Numbered from the stretch's first letter, positions 43,201-58,200 are shown. The stretch is DNA of 64,000 nucleotides from Gordionus sp. m RMFG-2023 (GCF_954871325.1 NC_088775.1:9091561-9155560), one strand, 5' to 3'. Notes: a model not told the origin generated them from the letters alone. Program-made: numbers and translations.

Positions 43201-46200
43201 ATTATTAGAGCTGGGAGACTAATTTTTTTTTATTAATCGTCAGTTTAGTATTATTATGTTCTATATATCTAAAATGCGAATACATTTTTTTTTAGTAACA
43301 GGTTTTTATTAGTTAAAACCAAATCAAGTGAGATGAGATTATTTAGTTTTTTATTTTATACAGTTTATGGTCAATCATGCCTATATATTTGGATGCCTGC
43401 GTTAAATTTGGAAAGTAAATTTTTTAATATTTGCTTTTGTCATAATTAGATATTTATAAGAAAATAATTGGTTTTTTTAGTCCCCAATGCACATGTTTTA
43501 TTTTATCACACTCAAAAACTGCCTCCTTTCGCCATTATGTCTCTGACACTATGATTAAAAACGTTACCATATTATTCACTTTTTTTTTTAAAAAAATAAT
43601 TTTTTTTTAAAAAAATAATTTTTTTTATATAAGGGCGCACCTACAAATCTATTTATCCAAAATGTCCTTAGATAACGAATTCAAGGCTCACAAGATAATG
43701 GAGCTATGTGAAGAAAGAAATTTTAGTCTTTTGGGTTGGTGAATTTTTCCTATTATTCTAAATATTACCTTTTCTTCTTGGTGGAGGCTTTTCACGAAAT
43801 AATTAAATATTGAAATACTGATTTTAAAAGTTTATTTTTATTTACACTGTACCAGGATTTTATAATATTTATTAAAGACCATTTTTAAATTTTGAAAATT
43901 CTGATTTGACCGGAAAAGTAATTTTAGTCTATAGAGAGTAACAAACCCTGCGAATTTTAGACAATTTTTGCCTTTAAATTTTGTGTATCAATTGATTTGT
44001 TATGGAAAATCTATATATATAAAGGAATATAAGTTAAGTATGGTTGAAAATATTTCCAAATTGTCTGAAATTTAAATTGTAGGTATCCCATACTTGCAGG
44101 AATTCATTTCTGGTTAAATAAAAAGTGGTATCGATATTTTTAATATACATATCTTATAAATTACAACTCCTAATGGTTCCCAAACAATCTTTTTATTTTT
44201 ATAAATTATCTATTTTTTAATAATCATTTTCATAAACAAAAGAATCACATTATTAAAAAAACAATAATCTTTCTTCTCGAAAAAATATATTGAAAAACGT
44301 CCATATCTTTCAACTACGAATTGACAGATACAACAATATTGATCCCCTTAATATATATATATTAAAATAAAAGTGGACCTTATTGCATTTTAATAAAATC
44401 GTTGTCAAGCGAATTGCTATATGACGACACGTCATATATCATTATTCCTGTAAATCAGGCCATTGTTGTTCCTTTAAATAATCATAGATTTTAAAACCTG
44501 TATAATTTTCATCATACATTTTTTCTATATACTTACCTTAATCTAAGATTTACTTATATATATAAAAAAAAATAAAACGAAAGAAATCTGATTTCATTTT
44601 ATACTCATTTCCGATTTTAACTTCCCTTATTTGCTCCTAATATTTCGTTGGTCCATTAAATTTAAGAGCTTTAATATATTTAAATTAATATTTTCTAGCT
44701 TAACAACATTCAGAGATATTGGCATTTTAAAAATTTGATAAATTATGCAGATCCCCTCATCCTAATCTCGGCTCCTGGGTAAGATTGAAATTTAAAATTT
44801 AATTTTTCCCAAAATAAAATCTTAGGGGTGGGATCAGGCCAGATTTTTTTGATTTGTTATGGATAAACCATAAACTATATTATATATATATTACATTATT
44901 ATATGTAAAGTTAGAAGCATATGCCGACAAATGGCCACGAATTATATAAATATAAACCAATACGGTTCTGCTTTGCACTGGGCTTTCAATGGAAAAGATT
45001 TCGACATGTCAGATTACATAGTTCTCAAGTAATTGATTTTCCTTTAGATTTAAAAGATTTTTTTTGTAAAAATATGTAGTGATCCAACAATATTCGTTAG
45101 TTTTAAAAGTTTTATTTTTTATTTTACGATGATAAAACACTTTTTTCCCCATAGAGAATTAAATTTAAAAACATTATATTAGATAGATATATTTTATTTT
45201 ATTTTTATTGATTTTTTAAAGTATTTATTTTTGACATTTTTATTATTTTCAAAAATTGATGACTCTTATTGCTAGGACTAGCCAAATTATTCATAAAATG
45301 AAGTTATAATGATTCAAATATTCCTATAATATTTTTTTTAAAACAAGAATCATGTGAAAAATAAATGTTAATGATGGTCATACCCCAAATAAATCGGGCG
45401 GCCATCACATCAATATTCAACTGCTCTTTGGTTAAACAATACCCAACGGCCTTTTTCAGAGCACCTGTATAACATCTGTAAAATTAAAATTCAAAAAAAT
45501 TTGTGAAAAACTAAAGCTAACTATGTTCTAGCAGACATTTAAAAGCAGTTAATTTTATTCACTTTAACATTTAATTATATGATATGACCATTTAAAACAA
45601 TGACTAAAACACGAAATTAAAAAACTGCGTTATTTTAGAATTAAAAGTATTTCCCTATTAATTGCCATAACTTCGAAATTAGTTGTCCAAAAATAATTTA
45701 TTAAATCATTAGGGGAATCTTGAAATCGATATTAAAATTATTTAGGTCAGAATATGACTTAGATACCAAATTTTTGCTTGGAAAAATAGGTATGACTAAA
45801 TCTGCATTGCTAGAAAGCAATTAATCACAATCAATCAAAATTTTACATATTACAACTCAAATTTTTAAAACACTGAATAAATACATATCCATAAAGAGGC
45901 GTTAAATGCATAAATATGAAAATATTTTAGGAAACCCGAATGATTATTGGTTAGCGCTTTTTTCTATATTTGGATGTAAATACATATGGAAAAAAATTAA
46001 AAAAAAATGATAGGTTTCCTTGACATTTTAATTATTAGCATGTTTAGAATCGAAAAATAATCGAAAACTTGTAAGGTACATAATGCAAGCGTTATTGATC
46101 AAAATTTATTCATTTTTGTTTCCAATGCTTATATTTACGTGTATAACATTATCCAAAAAAATAATTTGATTCAATTGCCAAACTCAAAATCGACCACTTA

Positions 46201-49200
46201 TTAAATATTCGATTAACCAAATTTGCTAGTAGTATAAATTGAAAAATGTTCATTTGAGTTTTATATCTCTATAGATACATGCTAAACATTATCTCAAAAA
46301 ATATTTTAAAAATATCGAGATTATTGTCGAACTCAAAACCGACCACTTACTAAATATTTAATAATATATATATCATCAAAAACATTTAATAAATAAAGGA
46401 TAATTTTATTAAATTAATGTCAAACTAAAATAAATTTGATTCAATAATTATAAACAAAAGCAAATAAATAATATATATATAATTTCAGATATTTTCTTGT
46501 ATTTTCTTCTCTATTTGATATCATTATTTCCTCGTGTATTTCTAAAAATATTTCACAATATAGAAATTATTAATAATAAATCAAATATAATATTGTATTG
46601 TATTTGCATGCGATATGAAATTTTTTTTCAAAAAATTGGTATTTATTAGCGATATGAATGAATAATTAATAAACAAGTTGATTATATGATGGGGTATTTA
46701 ATGATTAGGATGAAGCAATGTATCTGATACAAAGATCTATTTTGAAATTAAAAGATTGATTTGATATACTATATACGAAAAAAGTGTACGACGATAGGGC
46801 GTAATTATTATTTTGACAAGGTTTTTTAGAGTTTTTAGGTTTTAAGAGTATTTCGACGCACAATGACATAACCTTTTCTTTTTCCCGTTGTTTACTACCT
46901 TTTATTAAATTTTCTACCTTAATTCTTTTTTATCTTCCTCACTAAATTTCTCCCAAATTGATAAATCTATTTGAAATGACTTATACCCTTCAGCCAAATA
47001 GTATTCTCCTTTTCCTATCAATGCTCTTTTGAGATCTTTTTCTTATATTTGTACCTTATTGTATATTACAGAGTTGTTAAGGAGCGGCGCTACAGGAGCG
47101 CGCTATACTTTTTCAAAAACACCAGGAACCCCTTTTAAAAAATCAGAAGCGGGAGCGGCTCTTTTTAGGGCTGGCTCCACCGCTCTTTTAAATTTAATGT
47201 ATAAATTAAATTATTTTTTAAATCTATTTATTAATTAAAATTCATTAAAAATGAAATTTTATTTAAATTTATGCAATATTAAATGTTGAGGCGAATTTTT
47301 ATTGTTTTTTCATCTTATATCAAGTTAAAATATTAAAAATCAAGTTTTTCTTTCTTTTTATATTGAAAATATCTTGGAAGATCTTTTATAGATATATGAT
47401 AAAAAATAGTTCTTGATATTATAGATCCAGATATCATAGAAGAAGAAATCGATATAAAAAATCAAGTTATCTATTTAGATAACTTTATTGCAGATTTTCA
47501 AATGTTTATGATGTTGAAAATATCATTACTGCTACTATCTATCCTCCATTCAAATTAAATTGGGAATGGATAAAATGTGCACAAAATAGGCAACTATAAT
47601 ATTAATTAATTAATTTTTTAAGAAAACAAATTCCTGATGCAAAAATAGCTACTAGTTCACGGGAACCCTGCAATGATTTGGAAGATTTTTTTTGTATTCC
47701 ATAAAATTGATCATCGGGAAGATAATATATTGGACCAATATTTTTAAATAATGATATCAAAATTACTATTTTTGATAAATCTCCTGAATTAATTTTTTTA
47801 TATATAAAATACAATACCCCGCTTCCCTCTAGTGCTCCTGTTAAACGCCTGTTTAGTATTGCTAAACAGGTTTTAGGGTAGAAACGTGGATGTTTGTTAG
47901 ATTTATTGGAAATATTTTGATATATCATTTAATATAAATAAAACTTTTTTGATAAAAAAATATGATTTTGTTTCGTGTACTTTCTAAAAAAATGAAAATC
48001 AAAGGAGCGGCTATGGAGTGGCACTCCATTACTTGGAGCGGGAGCTAGCTTCTTTTAAAAATGTAGTAGCGGGAGCGGGGGCTAGCTCCTTTGAGAAGGT
48101 AGGAGCGAGAGCTTGAGCTAGCTATTTTTAAAAGGGTGCGTTAATAACTCATATATTATATCAATTAAATTAATTAAATGACGTGAGTGCCAATTAGTAT
48201 AACTTTTAAAAATATGTTAAATAATTTTTAATATTTTCTTTTAAATGTCTTTTACATAATAATCTCACGAAATTTCGAAAATTTTGTTTTATAGAGGTAT
48301 GTAGAGCCCTTTCATCATCTGTCCCAGAAATTATATAATTTTTATTTCGATTTTTAATAAAATTTTATCTAAATCTGAAAATAAATTATTTTAGGCTTAG
48401 TAACCTGCATACAAATCACTGAGATTAAATGTACGATCGAAACCAAGAATGGATGGATTGTGGATTATTTTCTGCACACATATATTTTATATTTTTAATC
48501 ATTAAGGGTGTATAAAGAATAATAGAAGTAATTTTATTTTTTTTAAACTATTACACTTTGTACAAAAGGATGTTTTTCAATATTGGAAATAATATTTAAT
48601 ATATTATCAGAAAAATTATTTGAACCAACTATTTTATTTTATTTTAGCTGCTTAATATTACTAGGACTCGTTTTAAAATCATTTAAGATTAAATTTCTAT
48701 ATAATTTAAGAATTTTTTCGGTGTTAATATTTTTCTCAATTTCCCTTAAAGTAGTTGGGTCTGGGTGTGTACGTATATACTATTTTTCATATATATCTTC
48801 ATTTATAACTTTTACTGGATAAAAACCAAAGTATTCCACTAAATACACATCTTTCAAATTAAGTTTGGAGGTATTATCATATTTATTTAAAACATTAATT
48901 TCCATTTTATAGCTTTTGTCCCTTTTTAAAGAGTTATAATATATAGTATGTATATATATAAACATGTAACTTTTATCAGGTGCTTTGATTATTATGTCAT
49001 ATATTGGTTTATTATTCCTCCTAGTATACTTACAAAGACAACTATTTTTAAAAACATATGAACCCAATATATTATTTTTATCTAAGAAATAAATAAATTT
49101 TTGAAAACTGGATTTACCACTATTCCAAGCCCCACAATCATCAACATATGTATTGCGATATCCAAGATTTTTTTACATTATTAGTATTATTAACTATACA

Positions 49201-52200
49201 ATATTTATTGTTTTTGATACCTATTGGTATAGTATATAAAATGTTAGAATATAGTAAAAGTTGTATTACTTGTGTAGTCTCGATAAATGATTTTTTGAAG
49301 ATGCCATCACTATTATCGTATGATTAAAAAATTTTTATTATTTAAAGGGTTTGGCGATAAAATGTTTTCTATTAAAAAATTAATGAATTTTTGATTATTA
49401 GTATATTTATAAATCTCATTATTTTAGAAAAAAAATCGACTTTTTAACAATAGGTATAAATTCAATCATAGCCAATATCAGTATATGAGGAAGAATATAT
49501 ATAATTTAAATTCGATTTTTTTAAAAATAAGTGTAAAATTATGGGATTCATTAGTAGATTTATTATCATAATTATAGCTAATATCATTAATTGGGGAAAA
49601 TTGTATATAATTTAAATTAGATTTTTTAACATTATCCGTAATAGGTATAAATTCATGGTATCCATTAATATACTTATCATTATCCAATGACTATCAATAT
49701 TGACATTTATTATGTGGGTTGAAGTTAAGCTTTTTTAATAAAATGAAATGATTTATGTGAATATTTAAAATACGGTTATATTGTAAGATGTCCACATTAT
49801 GTTGATTTTTATATCAGAACATCTGATAACATCCTGACCATTTATATCAGGGGTATAGGGGCTGGGGCTTAATAAATTAAGTGATAAAGATAATTAATAT
49901 TTTGAAGATCATCAAAGTCTCTATTTAATATGACCTCGATTGCGGCAATAATACGTAAATAAATATGGTATGTTTCTTCATCGAAAATGGCTAATGACAC
50001 ATCGCGATATAGGCAATTCATTACCTATCGTTTTCCATGGTGAAAATCTTAATAATATAGTTTTATACCTATTACGGATAATGTTAAAATATCTAATTTA
50101 AATTATTTACAATTTTCCCCAATTAATGATATTAGCGATAATTATGATAATAAATCTATTAATAAATCCAATAATTTTATATTTATTGTTAAAAAAATCG
50201 AATTTAAATTATATACATTCATCACCAAATAATGATATTAGCTAGGATTATTATGATAAAATCTATTAACGAATCCCATGAATTTATACCTATTGTTAAA
50301 AATTCGAATTTTTCCCCAAATAATGTTATTTATAAATATACTAATGATCAAAAATTCATTTATTATTTTAATAGAAAACATTTTATCGCCAAACCCTTTA
50401 AATAATAAAAAAAAATTTATCATACGATAATAGTGATGGCATCTTCAAAAAATCATTTATCGAGACTACACAAGTAATACAACTTTTACTATATTCTAGC
50501 ATTTTATATACTATACCAATAGGTATCAAAAACAATAAATATTGTATAGTTAATAATACTAATAATGTAAAAAAATCTTGGATATCGCAATACATATGTT
50601 GATGATTGTGGGGCTTGGAATAGTGGTAAATCCAGTTTTCAAAAATTTATTTATTTATTAAATAAAAATAATATATTGGGTTCATATGTTTTTAAAAATA
50701 GTTGCCTTTGTAAGTATACTAGGAGGAATAATAAACCAATATATGACATAATAATCAAAGCACCTGATAAAAGTTACATGTTTATATATATACATACTAT
50801 ATATTATAACTCTTTAAAAAGGGACAAAAACTATAAAATGGAAATTAATGTTATAAATAAATTTGATAATAATAGTTTGGTTTTTGTCCAGTAAAAGTTA
50901 TAAATGAAGATATATATGAAAAATAGTATATACGTACACACCCAACTACTTTAAGGGAAATTGAAAAAAATATTAACACCTAAAAAAATTCTTAAATTAT
51001 ATAGAAATTTAATCTTAAATAATGATTTTAAAATGAATCTTCGTAATATTTAGTAGCTTAAATAAAATAGTTGGCTTAAATAATTTTTCTGATAATATAT
51101 CAAATATATATTTCCAATATTGAAAAACATCCTTTTGTACAAAGTGTAATACTTAAAAAAAATAAAATTACTTATATTATTCTTTATACACCCTCAATGA
51201 TAAAAATATATGTGTGCAGAGAATAATCCATCCATTCTTGGTTTCGATCATACATTTAATCTCAGTGATTTATTTATGTGTTACGGTATCAGTTTTTAAA
51301 TATAAGTCTATCAAATTTGGGTCTACTAAAGCTTATCCAATTTTTCTAGGTCCAGTTTATTTGCTTGGGAATGTTGATTACCAAACCTATAAGTTCTTTT
51401 TAGATTTAGAGGGAATTTTATAGAAAATATTAATTTTGGGACAGATGATGCAAAGGCTCTACATACCTCCATAAAACAATATTTTCTAAATTCCTTGCAA
51501 ATACTATGCTCAAGACATATAAAAGAAAATATTAAAAATTATTTAAGAGATAAAGAGGGGGTTCCCGAAGTAATAAAAAACAAAATAATCTTTAATTTTT
51601 GATAATAATGGCATGATATTTTCATATTTTCGAATTTCTGATGATATTTTTTTTAATAATACTTAATAATTTACGTAAATTTTGCGAAATTAATCACTAT
51701 TATTTTTTTTATAGATTATATTAACACTTATTTAGAAAAAAATTGGTACAATTATGTGTATGTCCCATTAAAAAATAAAAATATAAGTGTTTTTAAAAGT
51801 TATACTAATTATCAATCACGTCAATACTTAATTGATATAATAAGGTACAAATACAAGAAAAAGATCTCCAAAGAGCTTTGATAGGAAAAGGAGAATATTA
51901 TTTGGCTGAATGGTATAAGTCATTTCAAATGGGTTTATCAATAACTACGGTTTTACATCTTGTATATTTTACCATTGCAGGGTATGACTAAATACGTTAA
52001 ACTGCATTAAAAAGTAATTAATTATAATCAATCAAAATTTTATTATATTTGTAAAATTAAAAGATCGATTTGATATATATTTATATGAAAAAGAGACGGC
52101 GTTTAGGGCCTTATTTTTCAATTTAAAATTTTTTTTTTATTGATACTGTCTTATTTTTTTTATTTACCCTAATTTAGGTTTTAAAAGTTATAGTTCCCCT

Positions 52201-55200
52201 GATGACATAACCTTTTCTCTTTCCGTTTTTTTACTACCTTTTATTAAATTTTCTACCTCAATTTTTTATATATCTTCCTCACTAATTTCATTTTGGGTAT
52301 TACATAAATTTAACTGTGATTAATATTACAAAAAATTTAGCCATTACCAATTATTTATTTATTGACTAATTCAAACTTGCGTATTTACCACAAAAATAGC
52401 GAAAACTTATTGAAATAATTCTATTGCCTGTCGAATTATAGATATCTGATCAAAATGCGCAAATATTTTAGCCTCCCCATGCTCACTCATTGCCCTCCTT
52501 CTAGTTACGGCCATGAGAACGCAATTATTGAGGGAGGGGACGCATCCCAAATACGTGTTTTACTAGGCGCGAAAACTTTCCCCAATTCGAAACCCTTGAC
52601 TTTTTAATGAAATTTTTAAAAATCGCACTTATGGAAGGATAATTTAATTTATTATTTCCCGAATATTAAAAACTATTTTTTTTAAAAAAACAAAGAATTT
52701 TGAATAGCAACGAAAATCTAAAAGAAAATACTCATTTCAATGTAGTCGGAAACCTGGGTCGTTATTCTCACGAAACATCTCTTTTAGCTTATTTAAGTAA
52801 TCTCCCTAAATTTAGTTTTCGCCGCTCTATACATTTATATTATAAAATGTTTAGTTTTTATTTTCTCTTTCATAAATATGATTCATAAGCAAAGGTTAAG
52901 GAAATGGTCGATTTATACGAGGAAAAATCATACGATAAGGTAGAAACGTTGATATTGACGCTCTTAAATCAGCCTTTGCCTTCCGCTAGGTATTATATAC
53001 CTTATCGACAAAACCGTTTGTGCCCGTGCCCTTGTTTATTGTATTTTTGACACTTAATTCTAATTAGACCAGTCTATTTATATTCTAAACTATGACACCC
53101 TTTTCTGTTTTGTTTAACAGGTGGTAGTAAATCTTAATAGCCCTCTTTCTTTTTATTCTGTTTAAGAGGAATGTACTATTTAGACGGCTAAACAGATTCT
53201 TGTTTATAAGTAAAAACGAATCAGGACACGACCTTTTTATAATATAATTTAATTCAAATCATTTTTTGGATCTACTTTATCTTTTGCTCAGTTTGGAAAA
53301 AAAGTAAAAGACTGACTTTGAAAGGGCATTTTGAAGAAAAAAAATGAAAAAATGCTCTATGATTTATTATTTATAACGAGCCGAACACCCGTCAAGAATG
53401 ACGGGTGAATCATAATTTTATCCTTTGTTTAATTGCTGGAGAACCAAATATTATCCTATCTTATAAACATTTATACATTACTTATTGATGATTATCGGTT
53501 TTCAACACTCGCATTTGTAACCATATAAAAAGAGAAAATAAAATAATTTAATTTATATTGAAACAAAAAAGTAAGGTATCAGATATATCCAAAACATAGA
53601 AAGATGCAGTATTTTTAAGCATTAGTCTAGTATATCTCAGTGCGAATTTCTTATTTACCAAACTCAAATAATCTTAGACTTGAATTTCTCTTCTCTGAAT
53701 CAAAATTCATTAAAATATATAATACCTTTTTTATATTTCCTATATTCTCGTTTCTTTTCCCAATACAACTTTTAAAATCTATCATCTTTGGATGGTTTAT
53801 AAATTTTATGAGCAGTTTTTTTTGTTCGCTATTCATTTGAAGGTATGTTTGCAGCCAGAGTATACACTATCATCATCAAAAAGAATGTTTTAAAAAAGGC
53901 ACAGCATAATAACATTTGCTCCAAAAATAAAAAATCTTCAAAGATTATGATATCTGAAAATTTTTTATAATGAAGATTTTTTTAGAATTTATGATAATTT
54001 TATCTATTTTTCCAAATTATCTTTATAAAATAATCTTTTATGATAAAATCTTTCACGATGAATCAAGTAGTTGATAAATTATAATATAAGTACTTAAAAT
54101 AGTAATTTTGATCTCTGAAAAAAAGATATAGTTAAATATGTTCAAATTTCACCTATATATCTTACATCCAAATCATTTGGAAAATTTTTTAAATTCTTCC
54201 ATTGGGTTACAATATGAACTTAATCGAAACATTTATTATATTTTTAACTGTCGCAGTTGCGAACATACAAATTAAATAATATTAATCAAAAAATAGATGG
54301 TATATGAAATGTCAATCAATTATTTTTTTTATTTTGTATATTTTTATATTGAAGTATTGGTAATTCACTGAAACTATGGGAAATTTTAAATATATTTTTT
54401 TTTTAATATTTTTTTTTTATTAAAAAATAATTAATATGCGATCGTCTGGATATTTGTGGAAATTTTTTGATGTAATAATAATTCAAAGTTTCATTACTCA
54501 AAAGTTTTAGGAATTATATTTTTTTCAATAAATATTAATTTAACGTAGAATATTTTTTTAAATTTAACAAATATTTTTTTTCCCTTTTTATGGATTACCT
54601 TAATTTTCATAATTTCACATACAAGAAGCATGCCTAAAAGATCATGAGCTTCTTATTAATCACACATGTTGTTATAATAGCATGAAAATGGAAAAAAAAT
54701 GCAGCATCTTATATAGTAAGATGCTCAACGTATTCAAGCAGCTATTCTATATGGAAGGGTTTAATATTGTATTTTTTAAATTATATTAATTTTGCACTAT
54801 ATATTTGAAATATTAATCTTCCTATGAAAGAATTTATTCATCTATTATATCTTTTTGTATCCAATTATACCTGACAGTCTTCGTTTTATAGAAAATGGTA
54901 AAATATATCTAAAATTTGTCAATATGTTTTTCTAGGTAAGCAATATTTAGAAAAATTTACTGCCATACACAGACCATTTATTTTGAAAAAATTGGGGGCC
55001 CTGGGAATTTGATCAAAATAGATGAATCCCATATTTTTAAAAGGAAAAATAACACAGAGAGGATTTTAAAACCAAATGCTATTTGGGTTGTAGGTGGGAC
55101 AGCAAGATTGATGGAAAATTTTTTATTGCTGAAACTTACAAAAGAGTTAAGAGACCCTTCGGTATCATCAGTAAGCACGTCCATACTGATTCAACAATGA

Positions 55201-58200
55201 CTGACAAATGAAAGGGGTAAATTAAATATTGATAAATCTTAAAATTTAATATTTTTCCAGGTTATAACCATTTTAATGAAAATGGATATAATCATTACTC
55301 GGTCAATCACAGCAGAAACTTTATAGACCTAAATGATATATCAATCCATACTCAACATATTGATTGAGGGATATTAAGGCGAGCATCCCCAGAACTGGAA
55401 GAACCTCTCATTTATTTACATGTGAATATTCTTATTTTCATAACATTAAAAATGTCAAATTTAAGTAAATTATTTAAATTTATAAATGATAGTTTTTCCT
55501 TAAAATTATATATATCTTTATTGTCATTGTTTATATACTATTTTTATTTAAATAAATTTATTATCTAGTATTTGATTTAATAGTCCTAACTTATAAGTAT
55601 CCAATACAGTACACGCTTTTTTAAAATTTCCAAATAAATTTTCACAAAAATAATATTAAAAACTTCCCCAAGTTTCAGTGACTTACCGAAAAATTATTAT
55701 AAGTTTTTCTGGGAAAATTATTATTAGAAATAAAGGCTTATAATATTGAATTATTTCGAGCAATTTATTGTTTGGGAAATAGAGGTTTGTTATAATAACA
55801 ATTAAATGATATCAAAATTATGGTGTATTAATTAAATAAACGATTTTATATTATTTTATAAATTGATATTATCATTATTATTAATTTTTATATAAAATAT
55901 TTAAATAATCTATTTGTTTAAGAACAAAGATTTGTTAAAATAAATAAAACCTTAAGCAAAAATATTAAAAACTTAATTTCATAAATATTAGTCCGCAAGA
56001 TGGTGTTCATTCATTTATTTAAATATTTATATTATATACAATAACTATAACATTAATTGAGGCAAAATAATATTCAAAAGAATTTATATAGTTTTTCGAT
56101 AAAATCAATTTTTTTAGAGTCAATATTATTACATTCGATATATTATAAATTTATATAAAATATTAGTTTTCATATGTTAAATAATAAAATATAAAATATA
56201 TTGATACGTGAAACTAGTGATGTAAGCATAAGGCAAAAAATCCATTTAGTTTTTATTGGGCTGTGCCGATCCACATATTTATCACCGACCCGATATTTAT
56301 ATTGTAACCCAAGTGTAATTAAGAAATCAATATATTTTTTTTTGAAAAAATCGGATTATGCATTTAATTTAATTTTTTTATTTCTACAATAATTTTAAAA
56401 AAGTTTACGGATATTGGGAGTATTAAATGAATTTTTCATTATTCCTCCCCATTAAATTAGAATTCCGCAGATAACACATTTTGCAAAATTATCTTCAGAT
56501 ATCATATTTAAAAAAATTCTTTTATTTAAAATATAAATAATAAATTGGAGTTATTATTTAAAAAGATTTCAAATAAATAAAACTTTGGGTGTTCCTTTCT
56601 ATTTTTATAAAAAAAAAACTTTTAAAATACTATAAATCTATTTTAAAAAAATAAATAAGATTTAAGTGGTGTTGTGCATTTGCCATGTTTAAATTATTTA
56701 GAATATATTATTAATGTAAAATAAATATACATAAAATAACAATAAAAAGAAAAGTAAAAAGATCGGATCGGTTTTTAACAGGTATCGACCCGATCCCATT
56801 TTTTTAGAAACCGCTAAATATTGGTGATTCGATAATTAAAAAAATATAGTGATTTATTTTTTTGTTTTTTTATCTGTTAGCATTTTCATCTTCAGCCAAA
56901 TTTTTAACATTACTAGTGAAAAATAATGTCTGATTTAACATTATCTCTCATTATCATTCATCTTACCAATTTACTGATATTTTACGTTATTTTCCCTGTT
57001 ATTGTTAAATAACTTGTAAGTTCTCTATATTATAAAATGTTATAATATTCTAGTTTTTGCCATTTTCTTCCTTAAGACTTAATTTTCCGGAAATTCACTT
57101 CCCTACGTGAAACATACTTTAAAATGCTTTTCAGACTAAAAAAACATTATTACAAAAGAGCGCATATTAAAAGTGAATGCCATTTATTGGCCTCTTCAAC
57201 AAGTATTAAATAAAAAAAATTGTTATTTATACATATTATGTGGGAAGAATATTAAACATTATGATCAAAATTAGCAAACATAATTTTTCTTAAGAATGAC
57301 TATTGCTATACTTAAGTTAGAGCCTTTCCGAGATCTCAGAATTTTTCCTGATTAGACGACCGACGTTTCTTGGCCATTCCCCATATGTAGTTAAATTGGA
57401 GGAGATTATTTGTTGCAAAAATTATATATCACTTTCGGTAGGAAAATAAATTGTGTAAGGTGAGGATATTGATAAATTGATTTAAATTTCTAGCAGAGTT
57501 GTTAAACACTATTTTTAAAGGTAGTGCGCTACCGCTTTTGTCAAAAAAAGTAGCGCGCTATTATCTACTTTTTATAAAAACAAATTGTTTTATTATTTGC
57601 TTATAATGTAATTGTATAGTAAATAATATATAAAAATAAATATTTATGGTTATATTTATTTTTTTTATTTATTTTGTTGCATTTTAATAATAAATAATTT
57701 CAATATTATCATCCCCAAGTCTAGAGCGACGATCAGAAAGTATAAGTTTCGCCCTACTAAATACTTCCAATACTAGCACTTGAGGGCGAGGCAGTATTTA
57801 ATTTTATATACATATTTTTAATATAAGAAAGATTATCAAAAATACTCATCACAGATTTAAAAAACGCGTCGAGGGGATTTTCTAATATATTATCTTTTAT
57901 TATAAAAAAATTATCATTGGAAGTCATTTTTGTGGTTGTAAATAGGCCATCTGTTTAGTATGAGATTACGTTGATCTGAGCATCATTGGAATTGATATAT
58001 GATGGCCAATTTAGTTTAAAATTGGGATGAATCATTGCAGCTAATACATTATCATCATTGTATAGGTTGTGTAATCTAAAACTTATAAAAATAGTGTATA
58101 AAATATATCTTAATCATAAAATTATATAAATTTTTAGTTTTTAACCTCAAGTTAGAATAAATTATTCATTCAAAATCTAAAAAATATAAATTTTAGTTAC

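Noticed and set aside
48583-48822. 79-codon plus-strand frame rich in Leu and Phe, looking like a membrane protein
   Set aside because: It is the antisense shadow of the transposase in MULE copy A; the hydrophobicity comes from reading Lys/Asn/Glu codons backwards.
52494-52606. GC-richer open frame starting MLTHCPPSSYGHE
   Set aside because: It falls between NUP85 exons 16 and 17, has no donor in a usable phase and no match to the family; phases of exons 16 and 17 already join directly.
53121-53127. A terminal NUP85 exon reading Trp-stop after the acceptor at 53120
   Set aside because: It fits the phase, but the exon at 62068 also fits and restores the conserved C-terminus (IYELMRW and the final helix), giving a length like that of known NUP85.
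57315-57395. Minus-strand start ATGGCCAAGAAACGTCGG resembling a first exon
   Set aside because: The frame closes after 13 codons with no donor in phase, and it sits inside NUP85 intron 18; not enough to call a gene.
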